Shown one piece after another: positions 16,481 to 23,700 of a stretch of 27,687 bases of DNA. Origin of the DNA: Candidatus Bathyarchaeota archaeon (lineage in GTDB: Archaea > Thermoproteota > Bathyarchaeia > Bathyarchaeales > DTEX01); NCBI GenBank assembly GCA_018397055.1, contig JAGTQS010000012.1, forward strand, positions 1 to 27,687. The letters run 5' to 3'. A model generated the notes under the pieces. It was given only the letters and a program-made list of their open reading frames with translations, was not told the DNA's origin and searched no databases. The position numbers were made by a program, and so were the translations under genes. The stretch's first letter is position 1; the number at the start of each line of letters is the position of its first letter.

Positions 16481-17172
16481 TTACCTTGGCATTTCAATCG
16501 ATGTTTTAAAATCGGGAATAAACTTTTCAAACATTTTTACTTTTTCACTTTCCTCAATCATTGTTTCACTCATTACATATGCTCCATCGGTATCAATTTC
16601 AACTATTGCTCTTCCCTTTTTTGCTGGAGATTTATGTAAAAGAGTGCCATCTTCGTCTGGTGTTACAAAAAAGACTTTTATATGTTTTGTTATCTCGTCA
16701 TCAGAAAGTTTAATTTTCCAATATCCCGTTTGAGCGATTCTTTCGCGTAATGTAATTTTACTTGAGACTACAGCAATTATTTTACAAGAGTTTGGTTCAT
16801 ATATGATAAGATCGACATCAGGAAGGTGTGACCCGAACTCTCCATAATCAATAAGCAAATTTCTTTTAACTTGGTTTAGTTCATATGAGAGATTTTTACT
16901 TATAGTTCTTTCAAGGGTATTTCCATCAACGATTCTTAAGCCAAGGCTTTCAATTTCTCTTCGTATAATATACAAAACTAGCTTTTCGAAATTCTTACCT
17001 TTGAACGCACGCCAAGATTGTTCATGATCTTTATGGGAATAGGATTTATTAACCAGTCTCCGTAATGGAGATCTTTTGCCTCATTTAGTAATTCTTATAT
17101 GTTCTTATAGGTCTCAAGACCATGTAATTTCTTTTTCTCTTCGTACATCTTAATTAAGTCTTTTATATTCAT
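16481..17172 (-). pseudogene. Broken BsaWI-like restriction endonuclease
   Basis: Reading across frames gives a protein of about 230 residues starting at ATG 17172, 4 nt after the methyltransferase stop. The first part (MNIKDLIKMYEEKKKLHG, then ETYKNI) meets an in-frame TAA at 17097-17095, continues as ELLNEAKDLHYGDW, and then shifts by one base near 17052 into NKSYSHKDHEQSWRAFKGKN, which runs into the intact 164-codon C-terminal frame (16975-16481). That part holds a PD-(D/E)XK core: LPDVDLIIYE with PD, then AVVSSKITLRERIAQTGYWK, which gives SSK with the following RER-E. This matches the BsaWI/CCGG-cutting group as I know it; I infer the group and could not search it. Without its N-terminus the product is unlikely to be active. 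Confidence 0.75.
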
Positions 17173-17176
17173 TTTT

Positions 17177-18537
17177 TCACTCTCTCATAATTCGTCCATT
17201 CAACTTTACGAGGTTTTTCGCTCTTTTTTGGGAAGTTTTTCTCATAATGAGTAAATATTTGAAACCCCGTAGATAGAAGTTAAATCTTCTGGCACGAATG
17301 AACCATAATCCTGTATGGGAGGATTGACCTCTTCTGGCGACACAGATAATATCCATAGGCTCAAAATATTGACATAAGCGATTATATATCCTAAAACCAA
17401 CAGGGGTAAACTTATTTTTAATTCACTGATCGCCTATTAGCCAACCCAATATTTTTCCTTCCTTTAAAATTCTGTGACATTCTTGCATGACTTTATCTAG
17501 CTCGTCGTAAAATCTTTCAGTTTCACTGGAAATTTTCCCTATGTCATCAGGATGATCGTTATACTTTACGTTGTCCCCATACAGTGAATCTATGAAGAAC
17601 CATATCAACAGAATTGCTATCAAGAGGAATTCTTCGTGCATCGTTTTGTATAATATCTGATCTTACGGTGCTATATCATATCCTATAACTCTTCTCATTT
17701 CTTCTTTACAAACATCAATTGTTGTTCCGCTTCTACACAATGGGTCGACAACTAAATCACCAGGATTGGTGTATCTCCAAATTAAATTATAACTAAACTT
17801 TGGCAAATTTTCATTTCGGAAGCATTAAAAACGCAAAAAATGGAGTTCCAAATATGAAAAATTAACATTATTTTGGTAAAATACTTTAAAGAAATGGGCA
17901 AAAGCCAAAAATTTGCCAAACTTTAGTTATAAATTATAAGAGCTGGTGTAACACCGGGATATTTATTATCACCCTTATTTGTTGAACCATATCCTTGTCA
18001 AGGAAAATCCCAGAACGTAGTAGCCTCGATTGGCGGAACTTCATAAATTGGTTCCACATATTTATTTTTTCTATACTTCTCTCTTTCTGCTAATATAGTG
18101 TGAAATGGTTCAAGTTCATTAAGATTCTGGGTTATATTGAATATGAGATTATTTGGCATGAAATAATCTAAGAGTTTTATTAGCTTTTTTCCTGAGAGTA
18201 TAGTATACCTTCCCATTCCAATTTTTTTCAAAATTTTTCTTGCATTCTCTAAGACCATGGTTTTTCCAAGAACCTCAACATTAACTTGATATGGATATTT
18301 CCCGTTCCATGCATCAGGCTTTATATTATATTTACCATTTGAAGTAGCTTGAAAAATTCCGATAAGAACATCAGTTGATAAGTTATTCAAAAAAAGGAGA
18401 TCACCCTTTCTAATTCTTATGACAACAGGACCATATGTTCTCTCAGCTCCAAATAATAATCTTTCGAAACACTCTTTTTCAGTCTTGTTTGTGCAAGCGA
18501 ATAGGAAACCGCGCTTTAATTCGATAGAATCTGACAT
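17177..18537 (-). pseudogene. Broken DCD domain - amino-DNA-methyltransferase fusion
   Basis: ATG 18537 opens 179 codons. Residues 10-87 look like a DCD (Development and Cell Death, EVE/PUA-like) domain: GFLFACTNKTEKECFERLLFG, GDLLFLNN, GIFQATSNGKYNI, PDAWNGKYPYQV. A helical linker leads to TTFWDFP, the start of a methyltransferase. TGA at 18000-17998 interrupts, then QGYGSTNKGDNKYPGVTPAL continues in frame. After a ~150 bp inserted element (17784-17935) comes NLIWRYTNPGDLVVDP and motif I as DPLCRSGTT (17746-17720), then GYDIAP. A one-base loss near 17666 leads into VRSDIIQNDARRIPLD; a second shift near 17597 restores FIDSLYGDN (motif IV, expected DPPY or DSPY). TGA at 17425-17423 falls where GDQW is expected, and the frame then continues to a stop at 17179-17177. 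The motif order X-I-IV fits N6A/N4C methyltransferases. Clearly non-functional as sequenced. Confidence 0.8.
17784..17935. mobile_element. ~150 bp MITE-like element with 28-bp inverted ends
   Basis: The left arm 17784-17811 and the right arm 17908-17935 are inverted copies matching at 26 of 28 positions (core AAACTTTGGCAAATTTT against its complement, one central mismatch). They surround about 96 bp of AT-rich DNA without a credible ORF. The element sits inside the methyltransferase gene: ALIIYN ends on one side and NLIWRYTN resumes on the other. Candidate target duplications are AAATT (17784-17788 and 17931-17935) or the longer TAAATTATAA (17783-17792 and 17930-17939); the AT-rich ends make the exact boundary ambiguous. 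No transposase is present, so it would be a non-autonomous element. No second copy is in this window. Confidence 0.65.
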
Positions 18538-18842
18538 GTATCTTTATTTATCTTTTTTATTAATTATGAAATATAAACAATATCTTAATAAAACAATTAA
18601 TAACATTAGGGTGTTTGATAAATAACCAATTCTTAGGCTGAAATTAATTGGGTTAGGGAGTATTCATAAGAAGTCACGTCATTTAGGAACAAACACGATA
18701 ACCACGTCTTTATTTCTACTCTAAATATTTATTTGAAAGATAATTAGGAGGTTGATGTAAAGAATCAATATTCAAGTTGCTTAACTTTAGTGTATGTTTC
18801 ATAAATGATCTTGAAATTACATTTTAAAGAAAATGGGGATAA
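18538..18842. other. AT-rich intergenic stretch (305 bp)
   Basis: No gene seen. On the minus strand TTTATATTTC (18577-18568) is a likely TATA box for the DCD-methyltransferase pseudogene, with a leader of about 10 nt. On the plus strand CTAAATATTTATTT (18721-18734) could serve the Cys-rich gene downstream. An orphan AGGAGG at 18747-18752 is followed directly by TTG ATG TAA, possibly a remnant of a lost gene start. No tRNA or repeat found. Confidence 0.4.
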
Positions 18843-18848
18843 GTGGTT

Positions 18849-19202
18849 ATGAAGAAGTGGAAAAGTTGGGACTGTCATGATTGTGGCGTCAAAGAAGGAG
18901 AATTGCATCGTATAGGATGCGATATGGAAATATGCCCTAAATGTCATAAACAATTAATGACATGTGGCTGTTTTCACAATGAAAGCGAATTGTCATTTAG
19001 AATACCATACATACTTATTCTTAACATTTGTGGATTATGTGGGGAACAATGGCCAGAACTATTCGCAGTTCCAAAGAAAGAATGGAAGAAGTACGTAATA
19101 CCTGTTCTACAAGACAAAAATTTATGTAGAGAATGCTTTGAACAGTTAAAACAGATTTTTCCTAATGGATGGAAAAATGTGAAAAATAATTACAGACAAT
19201 GA
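18849..19202 (+). CDS. Small Cys-rich putative zinc-binding protein
   Basis: 117 residues from ATG 18849, preceded by GGGGAT at 9 nt; GTG 18843 is an alternative start. The N-terminal third has WDCHDCGVKEGELHRIGCD, then CPKCHKQLMTCGCF, a pattern of paired Cys plus His that fits a zinc ribbon and recurs in many small prokaryotic and phage proteins of unknown role. A second Cys set follows, CGLCGEQW and later LCRECFEQL, so two metal sites are possible. No enzyme motif is visible. It belongs to the AT-rich island beside the restriction-modification remnants, on the opposite strand, and may have arrived with them. Function unknown; a defence role would be speculation. Confidence 0.65.
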   Translation: MKKWKSWDCHDCGVKEGELHRIGCDMEICPKCHKQLMTCGCFHNESELSFRIPYILILNICGLCGEQWPELFAVPKKEWKKYVIPVLQDKNLCRECFEQLKQIFPNGWKNVKNNYRQ

Positions 19203-19261
19203 AAAAACGCTTTTTCTTCTGTTTCCTCGTTAAAAACAAACGACCACTCTTTTAAAGGAGG

Positions 19262-19696
19262 TTATGTTTCTCCTGTTAGTGTTATAATGTTTTTTTGGTT
19301 GGGTTGTCTTTTTAGGTTTAGGCCTTTGATTTCGATGATCGTGATTTCGGCTAGGTACAGTGTTCGGCATCCTTCTTCTAGGTGCCCTGCGTAGGCTTTT
19401 TCTGAGTCTGAGACGACGATGTGCAGGTGGGGTTCACCATTAGCTACTATGCCGTTGATGCTTGCGAGTTCAAGTGGCTTATCCTTCCAGTGTTCAAACT
19501 TGTTTTGCGGTGGGTAACCCGTCGTCGTAACGTAATGTATCCTGTACAAGTCGAGGGTGCCAACTGCGGAAACAACGACGGCGTCCCTGATCTTCTCCTT
19601 TTTCACAACTTCTTTGATGCTTTCAAGCACGTAGTCGCCTGGTTCAAGACTTAACACGAAGATTCTGCCAATTTTTTCAGTTGAATAGTACTTCAT
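19262..19696 (-). CDS. PPC/DUF296-domain protein
   Basis: 144 residues forming a single PPC (DUF296) domain, a trimeric fold found alone in prokaryotes and attached to AT-hooks in plant proteins. Signs: FVLSLEPGDYVLESIKEVV start, VVSAVGTLD, ELASINGIV, and the metal-site-like GEPHLHIVVSD followed by GHLEEGC and EITIIEI. Single-domain members bind metals or small ligands, but no reaction is established. Translation starts at ATG 19696, with AAGGAG provided by the end of the upstream VOC gene, 5 nt between genes. Likely third gene of an operon with the RraA-like and VOC genes, so a role in the same small-molecule pathway is an inference. Confidence 0.8.
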   Translation of the reverse strand: MKYYSTEKIGRIFVLSLEPGDYVLESIKEVVKKEKIRDAVVVSAVGTLDLYRIHYVTTTGYPPQNKFEHWKDKPLELASINGIVANGEPHLHIVVSDSEKAYAGHLEEGCRTLYLAEITIIEIKGLNLKRQPNQKNIITLTGET

Positions 19697-19701
19697 GTCG
19701 C

Positions 19702-20154
19702 CTACTCCTTGTAGCTGTGTAGTAGCTCAATTATGCAGCCAAGCTTAGCCTTAGAATCCACGTACGTGTAGCATCCACCTCTGTAGTCGCCTTTCTGTTC
19801 GACGTCTATGCCCTCTTTCCCGAACTTTTCAAGAGTTCCGTCAAGATCTTCAACCTGGAAGGCTATGTGGTGAAGACCCTCGCCTTTTTCGTCAAGGAAC
19901 TGCTGCCACGTGCTCGGTCCGCCGATCGGTTCAATGATCTCTAAAACTATGTTTTCGAACGGAAAGAACGTAAGCTTCGCTCTTGCCTTTGTCGGCTTAC
20001 CCTTGAACGTGGCGTGGGTTACCTCGTAGCCCTCTGTTTCGGAGATCGGATTTTCCTTAACGCCTAAAAGTTTCGCCCACTCTGAACGGGCTTTTTCTAT
20101 GTCTCTAACAACGATGCATATTTGCGCGACACGTTTAAACTTTTCATCCGCCAT
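19702..20154 (-). CDS. VOC/glyoxalase-fold protein, methylmalonyl-CoA epimerase-like
   Basis: 150 residues with two paired beta-alpha-beta-beta-beta modules of the vicinal oxygen chelate superfamily. Metal-ligand positions seem to be Q12 (VAQICIVV, where epimerases usually have His), a Glu in IVLEIIEP, His in GLHHIAFQV, and Glu in CIIELLHS. The arrangement resembles methylmalonyl-CoA epimerase, but the first-ligand change and the neighbours (RraA-like, PPC) leave the substrate open; a glyoxalase or dioxygenase-like role is possible. GAGG lies upstream of ATG 20154. Second gene of the RraA-VOC-PPC operon. Confidence 0.8.
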   Translation of the reverse strand: MADEKFKRVAQICIVVRDIEKARSEWAKLLGVKENPISETEGYEVTHATFKGKPTKARAKLTFFPFENIVLEIIEPIGGPSTWQQFLDEKGEGLHHIAFQVEDLDGTLEKFGKEGIDVEQKGDYRGGCYTYVDSKAKLGCIIELLHSYKE

Positions 20155-20186
20155 TATTTTCGCCTCGACACGGTTCTATCTAACAA

Positions 20187-20870
20187 TCACAGTTTGATGC
20201 CTGTCCTGTCAAGATATGGCTTTTGGGATTCTCTGTCTAAGTTCAGCTGTTTCTCAGCTCTTTCCAGAACTTGGGCAGCGACCTTTTTTGGCACAACCAC
20301 GACGCCGTCATCGTCGCCGACTAAGATGTCTCCAGGATTAACATTTGCGCCCCCAATCGTAACGGGAACATTCACGTTTTCAGGCTTAATCTCAATTCTG
20401 CCGACAACCTCGGTTCTTCCAACTGCTCTGCAGAAAACGGGAAACTGGATTTTCCTTATTTCGTAGGTGTCTCTGCATCCTCCGTTGAGAACTATGCCTT
20501 CAACGCCTTTTGCCTTAGCGGACAAGCCTACCATGGACCCCCAGAACCCAACATCGTTATACCCGTCCAAGTCCACAGCGATGACAACTCCAGGACCAGC
20601 GTGCTTCATGAAATGTTCGTAGTTCGCCCTTTTCCCATACCACTCACCAGCGTACCTGTCGTACTCTTCAGGAGTCAAGGACGGGAACTCTTCCTGAACC
20701 CTGTTAGCCCGTACGGTTACAGCGTACCCAGCCATCCTTATGCCAGTATAGAGAGGCTTTATCTCGTTTGACACAAGAACGCGGTCGTGAAAGCCATAAC
20801 GGTCCAAAGCATCAACAACATCGGCAACCCGAATTTCTCTGTACCGCTTAACCAGCTCAAGGTCTTGCAA
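20187..20870 (-). CDS. RraA-like / HMG (CHA) aldolase-family protein
   Basis: Member of the RraA/4-hydroxy-4-methyl-2-oxoglutarate aldolase family, which includes Mg-dependent class II pyruvate aldolases and proteins of unknown substrate. Visible motifs are VADVVDALDRYG near the N-terminus, the substrate/metal loop GSMVGLSAKAKGVEGIVLNG followed by GCRDTYEI with the conserved Arg-Asp pair, and VNPGDILVGDDDGVVVVP at the C-terminal side. The open frame extends to 21062 over the end of the upstream membrane-protein gene, but TTG 20870 has GGTGA 7 nt upstream and a TATA-like box at 20923-20932, giving 227 residues, normal for the family. The VOC gene follows by 32 nt. Substrate unknown. Confidence 0.82.
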   Translation of the reverse strand: MQDLELVKRYREIRVADVVDALDRYGFHDRVLVSNEIKPLYTGIRMAGYAVTVRANRVQEEFPSLTPEEYDRYAGEWYGKRANYEHFMKHAGPGVVIAVDLDGYNDVGFWGSMVGLSAKAKGVEGIVLNGGCRDTYEIRKIQFPVFCRAVGRTEVVGRIEIKPENVNVPVTIGGANVNPGDILVGDDDGVVVVPKKVAAQVLERAEKQLNLDRESQKPYLDRTGIKL

Positions 20871-20922
20871 TCGCCATTCACCTACCAAACCTTTCAGCTT
20901 AGTGTAAGTATTAGGGGTGCTG

Positions 20923-20932
20923 TAAATAAAAG
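20923..20932 (-). promoter_or_regulatory. TATA-like box for the RraA-VOC-PPC operon
   Basis: The minus strand reads CTTTTATTTA about 53 nt before TTG 20870, which gives a leader of about 30 nt. Another candidate, TTTATAAGG, lies just upstream (20947-20955). Confidence 0.4.
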
Positions 20933-20985
20933 CCTCACGGCTTACCTTATAAAGCCAATCACGACGATGAACTTTAAGTTGCTTT

Positions 20986-23523
20986 CTAGTTCTGTTTATA
21001 TCCTGAACCCTTATGTGTGGTTTTTTCCCATCCCAATGGTATCCGCCATTTCCCAGCAACAAATGAGACGAAGATGGCTAATATTCCCATAATGCCTGCT
21101 ATTTCGCCAGCTTGCAATGCCAAGGATTTTCCATAGGACAATGATAATTTGTAGTTGCCGTTGGTTTCTGGGAAGACCAGCATCATGTTAGGTCCCGCCT
21201 TAAAAATCTTTAAGGCTCGGGTTCCAATGTCTGTGTTGCTGGCTGATGCCACCCATGAAGGATGATAGCTCATCTTAACCCAGATTCCAGTTTTCTCCGT
21301 TGCTCCCATAACATCAACTGTTATCGAATCGATCCCTGTGTCAAACGTGGCTGCGGTGCGACCTGTTGATGGAGAAGAAGAAACGTACCTTATCACGTTA
21401 ACTAGCATCTTTGACTCTGATATGTTTCTGTGAAGCATGGCAAGATAGGGCAATTTTAACCCGGTCCAAACTACTTTGCCTTCGCCATACTTCCGATACA
21501 CAATCACAGGGGAATCGCCATCATTCAAAAGAGTGACTGCGTCGTCTCTAACATTATCTGCATAAACAATCATTGAGCCACTGGAACGAAGCCTTTCCGA
21601 GAAACCCTGCAAATCTACGCCATTCGTAACTTCGTTTTGGCTTGGAGTTGAAAGATTATATGTCAAAACCCTTGAAGCTACGCTGGTAACTGGTGACAGT
21701 TCAGGAACGTCGGCGTCGTCAACTTCGCCTGTGTCCAGAATTAAGCCTCCACCTGACTCTACGTACTGGCTTAGAACCGACGTAAATTTCGTTTTGTCTC
21801 TGTAAAAAATTCCTGACATGTAGATGACGTTGAAATGCTGCAGAACAGTTTGGTCCATTTCTTCCAGAAATTTTCCACCGTAGACCAATAGAAGGTCAAG
21901 CGCATCGGTTGCTGAGATTGAAAGAAAGAAGTATTCAACGTACTCTGTTTCTTCGCCGATGAATAGGACAAGAGTTTTTCCTTCAGTGGTTTCAACAAAA
22001 GAGGAGTTGAAGCCTACGACTTCATATAAGCCTGTTTCTGTTCTTGAAAGATACGGGGTTTGCTTTGGCGGCTCAAGAAAATATTTGACGTTAAAGTTCT
22101 TGGCAAAAAACGGCACACATTCAGAAGAAAAGTTGTAGTACATGAAATACCAGAACTTGTACGCCAAATCGTTGCCCCAAGTGTTAGCCCCGTAGGAAAC
22201 CGGTACATTAGAATAGACATTAATCCAGCCAACAGAGCCTGTTCCAAGCCTTTCACCTTCTTTGATAACGTTTGAAAGTGACGAAACATAGGCAGGTGTA
22301 TTAGTATGAAGAGTCCCAAAGATGTGTTTCACTTCCATAACTGAAGGATACATAGAACAAGCTGATACAAGGAGAACAAAAAATGTTCTAAAAAGAACTT
22401 GCTTTGAGATTTTTCTATAAGAAGATTCAAAAAAAGTTACAGACACACCGCAAAGCAGAGATGCCGCTAAAGTCATGTATGGACCAAACCTGAATGGAAG
22501 CACCATAGGGATATTTAAGTATGGCGCGATGCTGCAAAATACGTTGAGAAGGAACCATACATAGGGCAAAATTAGAAAATCTCGAATTTTTTCTTTCCTC
22601 GTTACCAGAATACCAAATGAAACAATTAATAGAAGAAAGTGGCCTAACCCAGCATAGTAAAGTGAGGGGGCTAGCAATGAGTTGAGTTTAAACGCGTTGC
22701 CTGTTCCTGTAGTTATCATGCCATAGCCGCTTATTGTGGAAAAGTATACTGAAAGGTTTGTGTCAAGTAGGAATGGAAGCCACCACCAAGCGCATAGTGC
22801 AAACGCTTCTAACGCGCTTAAAAGGAAGATTTTGGGAAGCTTCAAAGTGTATATTGGTGGTTGTCCTATCCCTCGTGGTATGTAAAGAAGCTCAGGTTTC
22901 AAAACAATCAAAACTATGGAGGTAACTACTAGGATGAGAGCAAATATAAGGGTGTTCAGAAGATGCGACAACACCACCGGGACAAATGACACACCAGCTA
23001 GCATGATTCTAAACAATGTTTGTTTTTTCGCAGCTCTTATGAATGCCAATAAAGCTAAGGGAGTAAACAACACAGCAGTTATGTTTGGCAATTGTCCTAT
23101 CCACCACCAGGCATAAATGTTATATGAACCTAGAAGCAGAAGTCCCGAAGCGAAACTTCCAGCTCGGCTTAATCCTAGCTCAGCAGCAAGTGCGTACGTT
23201 GAGATTGCAGCAATGGCTAGAATGAGCATAAAAAAGAGTTTGCAGCCTTCAAAAATGTTTATGCCAAGAACCCAGGATAAGAGAGCCACGGAATAGTAGC
23301 TGAAGGGCGGGTAATCCCAGAGAAAAGGCGTTCCAAACCCAGACTCAGGACACCAACGTGGAAACGACGGCAAATTATCCGCAATGAACCTGATCTTGGA
23401 CAAATGCGTTGACCAGTCAGACCCGCCAGGCACATTCCCAACATACAAGAAAGAAATAATTGCTGCGGCAGTAGCCACAAGAAGTAAGCATGCTAATATG
23501 TTAACGATACGATTTTTATTCAA
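20986..23523 (-). CDS. PTPS-related GT-C-like membrane protein with C-terminal GATase-like domain
   Basis: 845 residues. The first ~420 contain about twelve membrane helices and resemble the 6-pyruvoyl-tetrahydropterin-synthase-related membrane family, a GT-C-like group. After helix 1 an outer loop holds GGSDWSTHLSKIRFIADN with an Asp and His typical of this group, then PRWCPESGFGTPFLWDYPPF. Residues about 540-720 form a soluble domain resembling class I glutamine amidotransferase-like/ThuA proteins: NVIYMSGIFYRD, YVESGGGLILDTGEVDD, YRKYGEGKVVWTGLKLPYL; I see no clear catalytic Cys-His pair. A final membrane helix (about 800-825) ends the protein. Start TTG 23523 has GAGTGA 7 nt upstream. Neighbouring glycosyltransferase genes suggest surface polysaccharide or glycoprotein assembly. 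Confidence 0.75.
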   Translation of the reverse strand: MNKNRIVNILACLLLVATAAAIISFLYVGNVPGGSDWSTHLSKIRFIADNLPSFPRWCPESGFGTPFLWDYPPFSYYSVALLSWVLGINIFEGCKLFFMLILAIAAISTYALAAELGLSRAGSFASGLLLLGSYNIYAWWWIGQLPNITAVLFTPLALLAFIRAAKKQTLFRIMLAGVSFVPVVLSHLLNTLIFALILVVTSIVLIVLKPELLYIPRGIGQPPIYTLKLPKIFLLSALEAFALCAWWWLPFLLDTNLSVYFSTISGYGMITTGTGNAFKLNSLLAPSLYYAGLGHFLLLIVSFGILVTRKEKIRDFLILPYVWFLLNVFCSIAPYLNIPMVLPFRFGPYMTLAASLLCGVSVTFFESSYRKISKQVLFRTFFVLLVSACSMYPSVMEVKHIFGTLHTNTPAYVSSLSNVIKEGERLGTGSVGWINVYSNVPVSYGANTWGNDLAYKFWYFMYYNFSSECVPFFAKNFNVKYFLEPPKQTPYLSRTETGLYEVVGFNSSFVETTEGKTLVLFIGEETEYVEYFFLSISATDALDLLLVYGGKFLEEMDQTVLQHFNVIYMSGIFYRDKTKFTSVLSQYVESGGGLILDTGEVDDADVPELSPVTSVASRVLTYNLSTPSQNEVTNGVDLQGFSERLRSSGSMIVYADNVRDDAVTLLNDGDSPVIVYRKYGEGKVVWTGLKLPYLAMLHRNISESKMLVNVIRYVSSSPSTGRTAATFDTGIDSITVDVMGATEKTGIWVKMSYHPSWVASASNTDIGTRALKIFKAGPNMMLVFPETNGNYKLSLSYGKSLALQAGEIAGIMGILAIFVSFVAGKWRIPLGWEKTTHKGSGYKQN

Positions 23524-23700
23524 CGACGATTCACTCTTTATTCATCACTTGTAACTAATGATATTAGCATTGTGAATTAAGATTAACTTGTTCTAAATAT
23601 TCGTTACCATTTATTTGAATTGCGGATAGTGAAATCTCAGAACCGAAGAAAACATTAGTCCATATCCCTTCCATCATAGAAAAATCCTTTGTTCTAGCTT

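Noticed and set aside
17423..17641. 72-codon minus-strand ORF (start MHEEFLLIAILLIW) as a small membrane protein
   Set aside because: Its hydrophobic N-terminus is an out-of-frame reading of the methyltransferase segment ARRIPLDSNSVDMV; the rest is methyltransferase motif IV and following sequence.
17423..18000. UGA codons in the methyltransferase as recoded (selenocysteine or readthrough) sites
   Set aside because: The gene also carries two frame shifts, an inserted element and changed catalytic motifs, and the nuclease has a TAA and a shift; recoding does not explain these.
20871..21062. Longer RraA-like reading starting at TTG 21062
   Set aside because: It overlaps the end of the membrane-protein gene by 77 nt and adds residues foreign to the family; TTG 20870 has a clear GGTGA and a promoter candidate.
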